Positions 16,099-24,515 of a stretch of 64,000 nucleotides of DNA are shown here, in pieces. A program made the position numbers and the translations under genes. The notes beneath the pieces are model-generated. The model saw only the letters and a program-made list of their open reading frames with translations, ran no database searches and was not told the DNA's origin. The stretch comes from Halopseudomonas litoralis (GTDB lineage: Bacteria > Pseudomonadota > Gammaproteobacteria > Pseudomonadales > Pseudomonadaceae): the NCBI RefSeq assembly GCF_900105005.1, contig NZ_LT629748.1, forward strand, positions 2,976,001 to 3,040,000, in the 5' to 3' direction. The number at the start of each line of letters is the position of its first letter. Positions within the stretch are counted from its first letter, which is position 1.

Positions 16099-18980
16099 CG
16101 ACCGATTCCCCGCTTTTCATCCAGCCGCCGGGCTATTTCGATCGCTGCGTCCAGTTCAGAGCAACCGTCATCCTGCATGATCCGGCGGCGCTCGGCCTTT
16201 TCCTCACCTTCAGTGCCAGCGAGAGCCAGATACAGGCTGGGCGGCACCACCCGAAACAGTGATTCAAGACGCCCGCCCAGTACCACCCCTTCGGTATATT
16301 TGCGGGTGACTTTGGTTGCCGACTGCACCAGCTTGCGCTGATCCTCCGAGAGCTCCTTAAAGCGCATGACCTTGGCCACCTCATCCGGCGGCATGGTCAG
16401 CAGCACCCACCACTCGATCATGTTCAGCAGCTTGGTTGCTACTTCCGGGAAGTCTTCCAGGTTCTGGGTAGCCATCCACAGCCAGTGCGATAATTTTCTG
16501 CCCATCTTGCCTACGGATACCAGAAACGGAGCCAGCAGCGGATTGGTGGTCAGCAAGTGGGATTCATCGATCACTTGGACAATGGGACGACCACCGTACT
16601 GATCGCGCTCAGCCATAGCGGTAATGACGTTGGTGATGGAGATGATGGACAGCGCCAGCTGCGCGGTATATCCGCCGTCAGCGTAATGGGCCAGGTCGAT
16701 AATGGTAACGTCGCACTCAGGCCACGCCTCTCCAGGCCGGTTGAACACCTCTCCATCAAAACCATCAACATACAGCCCCATGGCTTCACCCATTTCATAA
16801 GCTCGCCTGCGGCCATGCTCCGGCGTGTCGGGATGAAGGGCTATCTCACGAAAAGCGGCCCGGACATCTTCAGTCAGACACTGCCGGCCTTCGCTGACCG
16901 CGCTGCGTGCCGCGCGGAAAATCGCATCACGAACCGTGCGTTGGTCACTGCGGCGAAACAACGCTTCCTCTTTGGGGTCGCCGCCGGTGATCATCAGCCT
17001 GGCGGTGATCTCCATTTCACCAAGGATATTGCGCTCCTCTTCCGCTTCTTCGTCGATTTCCAGATCCGCCGGATCGTCTTCCATCCCGGCCCGCGCCTCG
17101 ATATCCTTCAGCTGCCTGCGTCGCAACTCTTCCGGCTCCAGCAGCCGGTGAGCCTCGGCAAAGGGCGGCAGGCGAACACCGCTACCAGGTGACAAGCGCA
17201 CTTGATTAACCGACAGCCCGAGGCGCTCAAAATACTGGCCTAACAGCCCAAAGCTGTTGCCCTTCTCAATAATGAACAGACGGGGCCTGCGCACCGCCAT
17301 CAGCTGAGCCAGCATGGCATTCAGCGTCGCCGATTTACCCGCCCCGGTCGGGCCGAAAATCAACATATGCGCATTGGCCTGACGATCATCCAGGTTCAGC
17401 GGATCAAAGCTCAGGGTTTCGCCCCCGCGGTTGAAAAAACTCAGTCCCGGATTGCCGGTGCCCCGGGCTCGACCAAAAACGGGTGCCAGGTTGGCAAGAT
17501 GCTGCACAAACTGAAACTGGGTGTACCAGCGGTTTTTCCGGTCCAGCTCCGGCTGGAAATTCATTGGTACCCAGCGCAGGTAACTGTTCAGCGCTGCGAC
17601 TTCATCTTCCAGTTCGGTCGGTTTGAGGTTCGCGTTAATGAGGTGAGTACAGAGCTGCAGCAACCGGGTATCCAGTTCTGCATCGGAACTGCCACGGAGA
17701 AAGAACACCAGGCTGCTCTGATACAGCTTGTGGCTCTCACTCAGCATATCCCGCGCTTTATCACAGTCATGACGAACACTGGCAGCCAGTACCGAGTCGC
17801 CAATGGCTTTCTGACGCAAGGCATTGATATGCGCTTCCAGCGGCTCCTGCGGGGTAGCGATGATCGTCAGGCAGGCCACCGTGCCTTCGGGCATATGGTC
17901 AAACAAGGCGTTGCGCGCGTTGGAGTCACCACGGGGTAACTCGCCCGTCAGATGACCGAGTTTGGGCGGCGTTCTCACCTCCTCAACCGGCACCACACAA
18001 TGCGGCATGCCATCGAAATACCACAGGCCCGTATCCGCATCGCCACGGGGGCTGGACGCCAGCAAACCTTCCGCCAGGTCATATGACCAGGCTGGCTGCT
18101 CTGGGTATCTAAAGCAGTCATGGAATGCTCTGGGGCTGTCCGGTGACAGCCGCGGACGCGGATTAAACCAGGGCATCATCCAGTTGTGGAAGTCCGCACC
18201 GTTGTAGCGTTTCATGCGCAAGCCGGCGGCCCCCAGGCTGCCGGTGAGCCGGTCATAGACATGGTTTGCGGCCGCCTCGGGATTTAGCGAGCGCTTGCGG
18301 TCGCCAATGCGTTTCTTGCCCTTTTTGGCGTGCTCCGGCAGCCAGCGGTACAGCACCAGCCGGGCTTTTCTTGTATGCCCGCGCCATTCTGCCTGGGTGA
18401 CGATCTCATCGACAAAAAGACCACCTGGCCGGGAAATAGCTGCCAAATGCCGCTCCATATTTTCCAGCCAGTCCTGGGTGAAAGGACTCTGACGCACCGT
18501 CGGCTTGATGTATGCCTGTATTGCAGCAATATCAGACCGGGGATCGGTATCGTCACTGACATACATCTGCACCACCCAGGGGTAGTCATCCTCTTCCGGC
18601 AGACTGTCCTGCAAGGCTGCTTCAATCTGATCCCGCAGCTGCTCGAGCGACTCCGGCGAACGGCCTTCCGTAGGGATGGGAACAACCTCAGCGACTATTC
18701 CCACCGACTTGCCATCTTCCAAGAGAAAGCACCCAGACTCCTCCAGATATTCAACCCATGGGAGTCGACTGGCAAAGCTGGGAGCACGCCGGTACATCCG
18801 GCGCAGTACCTCCATGGTCGTGGGTTTGCCGCGTGGCAGTACCAACCGCTGGTTCGCTTCATCGGTCAGCAGACCTTCAACCTGGCCCAGGTTCACTGAA
18901 GCATCCGGCTCAGAGCGGACTTCCTGCCGGTCTGTCGTGGACGAGTAGTATCTCGCCATGATCCCATTCAGTCCGGTCAT
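16095..18980 (-). CDS. traC: Conjugative transfer ATPase TraC (VirB4-like), PFL_4706 family
   Basis: The 961-aa protein has the large N-terminal TraC domain (about residues 60-480) and a C-terminal ATPase. Walker A is GPTGAGKS at 543-550. Walker B-like VIDESHLL lies about 260 residues later, followed by WLWMATQNLEDF. It powers pilus assembly at the inner membrane. The length fits the TIGR03744 family. The ATG overlaps the TGA of the upstream lipoprotein gene (TGATG). Confidence 0.95.
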   Translation of the reverse strand: MTGLNGIMARYYSSTTDRQEVRSEPDASVNLGQVEGLLTDEANQRLVLPRGKPTTMEVLRRMYRRAPSFASRLPWVEYLEESGCFLLEDGKSVGIVAEVVPIPTEGRSPESLEQLRDQIEAALQDSLPEEDDYPWVVQMYVSDDTDPRSDIAAIQAYIKPTVRQSPFTQDWLENMERHLAAISRPGGLFVDEIVTQAEWRGHTRKARLVLYRWLPEHAKKGKKRIGDRKRSLNPEAAANHVYDRLTGSLGAAGLRMKRYNGADFHNWMMPWFNPRPRLSPDSPRAFHDCFRYPEQPAWSYDLAEGLLASSPRGDADTGLWYFDGMPHCVVPVEEVRTPPKLGHLTGELPRGDSNARNALFDHMPEGTVACLTIIATPQEPLEAHINALRQKAIGDSVLAASVRHDCDKARDMLSESHKLYQSSLVFFLRGSSDAELDTRLLQLCTHLINANLKPTELEDEVAALNSYLRWVPMNFQPELDRKNRWYTQFQFVQHLANLAPVFGRARGTGNPGLSFFNRGGETLSFDPLNLDDRQANAHMLIFGPTGAGKSATLNAMLAQLMAVRRPRLFIIEKGNSFGLLGQYFERLGLSVNQVRLSPGSGVRLPPFAEAHRLLEPEELRRRQLKDIEARAGMEDDPADLEIDEEAEEERNILGEMEITARLMITGGDPKEEALFRRSDQRTVRDAIFRAARSAVSEGRQCLTEDVRAAFREIALHPDTPEHGRRRAYEMGEAMGLYVDGFDGEVFNRPGEAWPECDVTIIDLAHYADGGYTAQLALSIISITNVITAMAERDQYGGRPIVQVIDESHLLTTNPLLAPFLVSVGKMGRKLSHWLWMATQNLEDFPEVATKLLNMIEWWVLLTMPPDEVAKVMRFKELSEDQRKLVQSATKVTRKYTEGVVLGGRLESLFRVVPPSLYLALAGTEGEEKAERRRIMQDDGCSELDAAIEIARRLDEKRGIGR

Positions 18981-19432
18981 CAGCGCCTCCTTATTGGGCG
19001 TTCGAGTGCATTCATGTCCGGGATGGCCATCTCACCCGGCATGGCGTATTCAGGCATGGTGTACAGCGGAAATACCGTGGAATAGCCCGGTACGGGGACC
19101 GGCTCCCCTCCGGCCACATGAGGAAAGACGTACATGACCAGGTCTGGATTGGGCAGACGTGCAAACTGACTGTAGATTTCATTTGCCGCATTTCGGGTGT
19201 ACTGAATACGCTGCTCCACCATAGGCTGATCACCGATGGGGCGACGCAAATCTGACCGGGCATCCAGCAGTGCTTGCTGACTCAGATTGTCACCACTGTC
19301 ACCGCCAGCGGAATGGCGCCAGATATCCTGCATTGTCTGGCCACCATGCGGCATCAGCTCTTCCTTGGATGTGGCGCATCCGGTCAGTGCTGCTGCCAGC
19401 AAGATCACAACAAGGCTATTAGGGAAGTTCAT
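18980..19432 (-). CDS. Conjugative transfer lipoprotein (TIGR03751)
   Basis: The 150-aa protein has a lipoprotein signal with the lipobox LTGCATS (Cys at about residue 19). It continues with MPHGGQTMQDIWRHS and a C-terminal PDLVMYVFPHVAGGEPVPVPGYST block, typical of this small ICE lipoprotein family between the TraB-like and TraC genes. It would sit in the outer membrane as part of the secretion channel. It overlaps the TraB-like gene by 14 bp. Confidence 0.87.
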   Translation of the reverse strand: MNFPNSLVVILLAAALTGCATSKEELMPHGGQTMQDIWRHSAGGDSGDNLSQQALLDARSDLRRPIGDQPMVEQRIQYTRNAANEIYSQFARLPNPDLVMYVFPHVAGGEPVPVPGYSTVFPLYTMPEYAMPGEMAIPDMNALERPIRRR

Positions 19433-20852
19433 TAAAGCCCCCCGCAGCTATCTGATGGCGCACCTTGCGGCCCGCCTGGTCATAGTCGATTTCCAGAGGC
19501 TGTTCGATATGCACAGCAACCTGGACGCCGGGCTGTACGTACACGGCGGCGAATGCTTCGCCGTATAACCGGTTAACCCAATCGGAGATGTCAGAGATAC
19601 CGTTGGTCAACACTGAGGCAGCCGCCTGATTTCCGCTGATAGCAGTGGATACCGAGCCATCAGTGTTGATAGTGGCGACGCCAGTCGACTCATCAATCAG
19701 GCTTGATGCGACAGCCGCACCAGCCGCTGTAATCAGTGCACGGCTACCCAGATACTCCTTGGCATTACTGCGGCGGATGCCACTGACACACGGAATCCCA
19801 TAGGGATCAGAGATATAACCCAGAACGTCATCACTGGATTGTGTTCGTGAGAGGTTACCCGTAGCCGGCTGGGGAATGGTGCGGACAGTTCCATCCTCAA
19901 AGACAAAGGTCATCGAGGTAATGGCTCCTCTCACACATGATAGCGTCCAGTCGCCCGTTGCCGTACCACTGACAATGGCCGAGTGCACCTCGGGAATTTC
20001 AATATGGTTTGCCGTGAGGTTATCCTTGCCGATGATCACCTTGAACGGATACGGATCACTGACGGTGCCGTTCACCGGCACGCGACCAATCAATGCCGTC
20101 ATGCCGAGCGACCCCATCAAAGTGGCGTTGGCCGGTACAGTGTAAACCGGCTCCAACAGCGCAGCATCAGGCTGGCCGGTAGCCTTGGACTCCAGGCTTG
20201 ATGCACCTCTACTCACAGAATCGGCGAGCAGTCCTGCCTCGTCAGCGAAGGAAGATGGAAACGACCATTTGCCTTGATCTCGTCCTGTCTGCGCTTGCTC
20301 TCCATCCATGGGCTTGACCCAGACAACCGGGGTAGCTGAACCCTGCTCCGCATCACCCCATCCGCTACCAATCGGTATACGTCCATGCTCGCCCGTGCCG
20401 GCTTCTCTGGCGTAATTGTTCTTCAACTGGTCAAACTGCTGCTCGAAACGGCTCAGCAAGGACTGCTCCCGGATGCGCTGGGCATCGTCCATCCGACGCC
20501 GTTCCTGCTGCATCAGGGTTTCGAGCTTGCGATCAACATGTCTGTTCTCCTCGGTCAGCTTCCGGTTCTGATCCGCCAGCTGCTGGCTTTCAGACCGCGT
20601 GCCTTCCAGGTCCTGCTCCATCATTCGTACCCGGCCTACGAGGGTGGCGACGGTATCCTGTGGCGTATCACCCTCTACCCCCAGCAATTTCAACTCTTCG
20701 GGTTTGAGTTCCAGCGTGGTGTCTGAGAGCTGATGCGACCGCCCTGCGTCGTTATCGCCGCTACTGGCCATAACGACAACCAGCAGAACAATCACCAATA
20801 CAGCCGGAACCAGAATTTTCAGGAAGCCGTTGCTTTTCAGTGCCATGGCCAT
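19419..20852 (-). CDS. TraB/VirB10-like channel protein, PFL_4705 family (TIGR03752)
   Basis: The 477-aa protein has one N-terminal membrane anchor (residues about 11-29, LVPAVLVIVLLVVVM), a coiled coil (about 75-135, QLADQNRKLTEENRH), a proline/serine-rich linker and a C-terminal beta-rich domain with two Cys (LSCVRG, GIPCVSG). This is the layout of VirB10/TraB proteins, which span the periplasm and link the ATPases to the outer-membrane ring. GGAGGATTGAG precedes the ATG. It lies 1 nt after the upstream stop. Confidence 0.9.
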   Translation of the reverse strand: MAMALKSNGFLKILVPAVLVIVLLVVVMASSGDNDAGRSHQLSDTTLELKPEELKLLGVEGDTPQDTVATLVGRVRMMEQDLEGTRSESQQLADQNRKLTEENRHVDRKLETLMQQERRRMDDAQRIREQSLLSRFEQQFDQLKNNYAREAGTGEHGRIPIGSGWGDAEQGSATPVVWVKPMDGEQAQTGRDQGKWSFPSSFADEAGLLADSVSRGASSLESKATGQPDAALLEPVYTVPANATLMGSLGMTALIGRVPVNGTVSDPYPFKVIIGKDNLTANHIEIPEVHSAIVSGTATGDWTLSCVRGAITSMTFVFEDGTVRTIPQPATGNLSRTQSSDDVLGYISDPYGIPCVSGIRRSNAKEYLGSRALITAAGAAVASSLIDESTGVATINTDGSVSTAISGNQAAASVLTNGISDISDWVNRLYGEAFAAVYVQPGVQVAVHIEQPLEIDYDQAGRKVRHQIAAGGFNELP

Positions 20853-20853
20853 C

Positions 20854-21675
20854 TCAATCCTCCTTACCGACAGGCTGGATGCGAGGAAGGTGCAGGCGCT
20901 CTGCCAGGGGACCCCGGGTGACGATGATCACGGTAGTCGTGTCATCCATCTGCCCATGCACGCCAATGTTTGGATGCATGAACGTCGCCGCCTCAAGGGC
21001 ACCCTGCAGGTAGCGAGGATCAAGTGCGAAGGCGCGATGCGGATCCTGGTTGCGCAGTTCAATTGCAGTAACATGCAGCCCGTCCAGGCTCCATGCCGCG
21101 ATGGGTGTAGCGGCTACCGGCAACGCGGGTAACAGGGTGTTGAGTGATTGCGGCAGCTGCATGGCAACCCGGTTGATGCCCGCTACCGGCTCAATTACTC
21201 GCAACGGCGAATACAGTGACTGGGCAGCGAAACGCGTCAGCAACACCGGCAGCGGTGCGCGTTTTTCTTGAATAGACTCATTATCTGCGCCCCGAACGGG
21301 GTCAGCGTCAGAAGGCTCAGCATTGACTACCTGAATCTGCTCTGCCGAAGCACCGGTCTTCGCCGTCAGATCTATCAGCAGGATTTCTCCTGTCGATTCA
21401 TCCCGTAATTGCACCCGCTGTGTATCAAACGCCTCCTGCGCCCTGAGGTAGAGCACCCCGCCTGTTGACTGCACGCGCAACACATCGCTCTGTGCAATGC
21501 TCAGCGGCAGACCAACAGATACGTTTCTGTCCAGCACCACCAGTCGTTCAGTACCTACCGGCAGATCAATGGCCAAGGGTGTTCTATCCCACACCATCAG
21601 CTCAATAGCACTGGCCATCGGGGAAAGTAGCAATACGCCGCACAGCGCTTTGCTCAACAAGACCAAGGCTTTCAT
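20854..21675 (-). CDS. TraK/VirB9-like secretin-type protein, PFL_4704 family (TIGR03749)
   Basis: The 273-aa product begins with a signal peptide (about residues 1-23). It then has a beta-rich region starting IELMVWDRTPLAIDLPVGTE and RLVVLDRNVSVGLP. This is the TIGR03749/DUF3438 family, thought to play the VirB9/TraK part of the outer-membrane core. It overlaps the upstream gene by 4 bp, with GGAGA before the ATG. Confidence 0.87.
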   Translation of the reverse strand: MKALVLLSKALCGVLLLSPMASAIELMVWDRTPLAIDLPVGTERLVVLDRNVSVGLPLSIAQSDVLRVQSTGGVLYLRAQEAFDTQRVQLRDESTGEILLIDLTAKTGASAEQIQVVNAEPSDADPVRGADNESIQEKRAPLPVLLTRFAAQSLYSPLRVIEPVAGINRVAMQLPQSLNTLLPALPVAATPIAAWSLDGLHVTAIELRNQDPHRAFALDPRYLQGALEAATFMHPNIGVHGQMDDTTTVIIVTRGPLAERLHLPRIQPVGKED

Positions 21676-22304
21676 GGCGTGTCTCCCGGCATGGTCAGAC
21701 GCTGCGGCTTACCCTCAAAGCAATCAATCTGCAGTCCGAAGGGGTTCTGCTCCCGATCCATATCCGCGCGCACCACACGCAGCGGGTAGCGGACATACAC
21801 ATCCCGTACATCCACGCCGCCGTACTGCTCATTGATAACCAGATCCAGATCCGCAACCCAGGTATCCTGCCCCAGGATCTTGATCGCTTCGGCACGGTAT
21901 CCTCTGCCGGGCACCTCAAAAACGCCCCGGACACGCCCACGCAATTCGCCACGATTACGGCGGGCGTCATACTCGCTGGACAGCGCGATACGGCAAGACG
22001 GAGTAAAGAAGGCCTGTAAGCCATGGATGTTGCGCTGATAATCAACCTCCCCGTTGACTGTCCAGCGGTTGAGCTGCTGCCAGATATAGAAGCTGAAGGC
22101 GTACACGGTAGAGGGCGGTACTTCCCACCACTTCTGTGTAGAGCCACTACGCAGATCGGGCGGGATACTGATGGTCAGGTCTTTGGGAGCCTGATACCAA
22201 CCCCACCACATGGCGGCACAAGCTAGAACAAGTACGGCACAAAGCGCCCTCAGAGTGGTGATATGCGCGTCTCGCGAAGCATTGGCGTTACGGTAGCGAG
22301 ACAT
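21672..22304 (-). CDS. TraE/VirB8-like protein, PFL_4703 family (TIGR03746)
   Basis: From the ATG at 22304 the protein has 210 aa. A single membrane segment lies at about residues 20-40 (LRALCAVLVLACAAMWWGWY), followed by LTISIPPDLRSGS and a periplasmic domain. This is the DUF2895 family, the VirB8/TraE counterpart of this T4SS. Its start overlaps the TGA of the upstream gene and GAGGAAACTGTG precedes it. Confidence 0.87.
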   Translation of the reverse strand: MSRYRNANASRDAHITTLRALCAVLVLACAAMWWGWYQAPKDLTISIPPDLRSGSTQKWWEVPPSTVYAFSFYIWQQLNRWTVNGEVDYQRNIHGLQAFFTPSCRIALSSEYDARRNRGELRGRVRGVFEVPGRGYRAEAIKILGQDTWVADLDLVINEQYGGVDVRDVYVRYPLRVVRADMDREQNPFGLQIDCFEGKPQRLTMPGDTP

Positions 22305-22687
22305 CACAGTTTCCTCTGCCCAGGCTTGAGCGTGGGGTTTCTCCGGATGCTGTAGTTCGTAGAATGCGTGATCAACTTCTCCATCGTTGGAAACCCCTTG
22401 CCCGCCAGTTTGAATTGCAGCTGTCGGTACATGAGCGATGTCGGTCTGCCCCGGCGCAACCGCCGCATGATGGTGCCACCGAAGAAGAGCGTCACTCCGG
22501 CGCCAAAAAATGCCACGGTAGGCACCATCGCAATAGCGCCCGAGAGCACTGCTGCGATAATGCCCAGTGGCGTAAATACGCCGAGACCAGCCAGTGTCAC
22601 CGTGACCACTTCCTTCCCGGTCATACCCCTGAACACCACCGGCGCAGCATTCAAACGCTTGGGAACCCAGCTGATGTTATTGGCCAT
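22304..22687 (-). CDS. TraL-like membrane protein (TIGR03750)
   Basis: The ATG at 22687, 6 bp after GGAG, gives 127 aa beginning MANNISWVPKRLNAAPVVFRG. Two hydrophobic helices follow (about residues 30-75). The basic C-terminal part has GRPTSLMYRQLQFKL. This matches the TIGR03750 family, the TraL/VirB3-like small protein of ICE T4SS. The longer open frame overlaps the upstream gene and is not likely to be translated. Confidence 0.87.
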   Translation of the reverse strand: MANNISWVPKRLNAAPVVFRGMTGKEVVTVTLAGLGVFTPLGIIAAVLSGAIAMVPTVAFFGAGVTLFFGGTIMRRLRRGRPTSLMYRQLQFKLAGKGFPTMEKLITHSTNYSIRRNPTLKPGQRKL

Positions 22688-22704
22688 GTTGGTCTCCGGC
22701 TCTG

Positions 22705-23070
22705 TTACTGGGACAGAATGGGCGCTGCTACTGTCGCCAGCCAGACCACCGCAACGATCAACACCACACCAACCATGGCTGTCACTGCAAATTTGCCCCA
22801 GGTTTCCCGCTCCCGTGCCTCCTTGAAGGAGGCGACTGAAGATGAGGCCACGACCATGAACGCCACCACACACAAGACCAAGCCAATCAGGATTGCGCCG
22901 TCATAAACGTACCCCTGCGCTGTTGCCAGGAGCCCGCCACCACCGACCTGACTGGGTGCATCCATGGTCGGTAAGCCTTGAGCGAAACCCTGGCCCACAC
23001 CTGCCCCAGCCAGAATCAGGCTTTGTGAAACTTTCACAGCAACTTGTTTTAATCTTCGGTAAAATTTCAT
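22705..23070 (-). CDS. ICE membrane protein, PFL_4702 family (TIGR03745), pilin-like
   Basis: The 121-aa protein has a signal-like N-terminus, a glycine-rich stretch (GLPTMDAPSQVGGGG) and two membrane helices (about residues 58-78 and 92-118). AAGGAGCAGTTC precedes the ATG. Size, position and two-helix layout fit the TraA/VirB2-like pilin role proposed for this family. Confidence 0.87.
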   Translation of the reverse strand: MKFYRRLKQVAVKVSQSLILAGAGVGQGFAQGLPTMDAPSQVGGGGLLATAQGYVYDGAILIGLVLCVVAFMVVASSSVASFKEARERETWGKFAVTAMVGVVLIVAVVWLATVAAPILSQ

Positions 23071-23113
23071 GAACTGCTCCTTACGGGTCGTATCAGAGTC
23101 AAAAAAACGATTC

Positions 23114-23341
23114 TCATGACAGCAGAATCCAGAACGTCACCACAACGATGAGCGTCGCCTTGATAGCCGCATGCACGGCTTCATCTCCGCCCAGATTGCT
23201 CTTGGCCCAGCCACGATATGTAGAAACAAAAATCCAGCCGGCAATCATCAAAACAACGACGCAGCCAACGCCAACTATCAACCCCCAGACATCAATCGAG
23301 CTGAAGCCGGAGCCGGCCTTGAAGGCCTCCTCGGGGGTCAC
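23114..23341 (-). CDS. Small ICE membrane protein, PFL_4701 family (TIGR03758, DUF3262)
   Basis: The 75-aa protein starts MTPEEAFKAGSGFSSIDVWG at a GTG that overlaps the upstream stop. Two hydrophobic helices flank a short polar loop (YRGWAKSNLGGDEA). This is a conserved small protein between RAQPRD and the TIGR03745 gene in this ICE family. It probably resides in the inner membrane next to the pilin-like protein. Confidence 0.87.
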   Translation of the reverse strand: MTPEEAFKAGSGFSSIDVWGLIVGVGCVVVLMIAGWIFVSTYRGWAKSNLGGDEAVHAAIKATLIVVVTFWILLS

Positions 23342-23679
23342 CGTCGCCTCTCCAGGTAGCTACCGACCACGTCGCCTTCAATGGTGCCGAGGTGGCGGGG
23401 TGGCACACGTCTGGGTGACAGGTAGTCATCCAGTCCGCGCTGGATGGCACCCACATCATCGCGAGCCCGCGGGATGTCCAAGTACACGTCCGCCTCCCCG
23501 ACCTGGTCGGCCTGCCTTGCTTCCAGACGCTCCAGTACGGTCACAACCTGTTCGAGCTGAAGATGGATCAGCGCGAGGTCGCGACGCTGGATCTCGTCAT
23601 AGGGCTCGGATGCCCAGGCCGGACTGGCCATTGCGAGCGGCGCGGCCAATAACAGAAACAACGGTTTGATAAGGGACAT
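23338..23679 (-). CDS. RAQPRD-family ICE protein (TIGR01690), divergent motif
   Basis: The ATG at 23679 gives 113 aa with a signal peptide (MSLIKPLFLLLAAPLAMASPAWA). The mature part is helical (RRDLALIHLQLEQVVTVLERLEARQA) and ends with DDYLSPRRVPPRHLG, where the family normally carries the RAQPRD signature. Here the signature has drifted, but length, order and the DDYLSP block identify it. It is a periplasmic protein of unknown role, always near the pilin-like genes. Confidence 0.8.
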   Translation of the reverse strand: MSLIKPLFLLLAAPLAMASPAWASEPYDEIQRRDLALIHLQLEQVVTVLERLEARQADQVGEADVYLDIPRARDDVGAIQRGLDDYLSPRRVPPRHLGTIEGDVVGSYLERRR

Positions 23680-23816
23680 GTGCCAAGCAACCCCCGGCGT
23701 TATGCTTTGCGACAGTGTCAAAGCAGGCGGGAAGCAATGCGATAGAGAACATTAAGTGCAGCGCAACGGGTTTTAATGAAAGCCGAGGGCAGGCTGAAGA
23801 ACACCGGTTTTGCTGG

Positions 23817-24515
23817 TCAGAGGTACTTTTTGAAGGTACTGGTCGCAATCGCAATGAGCAGGCCGAACAAGGCGGCACAGGGCAACAGGAACAGATTGGG
23901 GTGGATGGCAAACGGCAGACTCAGGTAAACCAGCCAGCCAAGCAGAAACACCGGAATCACGGTGCGCTTGGCGTGGTGGTAGATGAAAGCACTCTCCCGG
24001 CCAGCTCCGAAGCGACGCAGATCCCGAAGCACCAGCCCGTCGACCAGACCCACCAGCGCAGCCAGCAGGAACAGCGGGCTGGTTAACAGGAGAATGACAC
24101 AGCGGGTCAACGTCATCAGGGTGACGTACATGGCTGCCAAGGCATAATCCTTGAGCGTGCCGACCCAGCCCCTGCTGTTGGCATTCAGTGCCCACTCGGC
24201 TATGCCACTTCGGACAAACAGCCACTCGTTCACTGATGCCAATATCTGACCGGAAAAGATGACCGGGTCCGACACCAGCAAGGAACGGGGAAAATTGCTG
24301 TCCAGCCAACGCATCTCTTGACGCATAACGTATTCGGCATGATCCGCACCGGGCAGGGTCCACCATGCAAAATAGATCCCGGCCCACTCGATCAGTACTG
24401 ATATGAAGATCGAAACCAGCACCACTCCCAGTACCTTGAAGGGCAGCGAAAGGGTTCTGGAAAGCAACCCTGTCCGTTTCTTTTCAGCAGCCCTGACACG
24501 CGGGTCTTCAGCCAT
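23817..24515 (-). CDS. ICE membrane protein, PFL_4697 family (TIGR03747)
   Basis: The ATG at 24515 overlaps the traD stop and gives 232 aa. An N-terminal helix (VLGVVLVSIFISVLIEWAGIYFAWW) is followed by a soluble part (YVMRQEMRWLDSNFPRSLL) and then about four more membrane helices. This fits TIGR03747, which accompanies the coupling protein and is thought to help join it to the channel. There is a 137-bp space before the RAQPRD gene without another frame. Confidence 0.87.
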   Translation of the reverse strand: MAEDPRVRAAEKKRTGLLSRTLSLPFKVLGVVLVSIFISVLIEWAGIYFAWWTLPGADHAEYVMRQEMRWLDSNFPRSLLVSDPVIFSGQILASVNEWLFVRSGIAEWALNANSRGWVGTLKDYALAAMYVTLMTLTRCVILLLTSPLFLLAALVGLVDGLVLRDLRRFGAGRESAFIYHHAKRTVIPVFLLGWLVYLSLPFAIHPNLFLLPCAALFGLLIAIATSTFKKYL

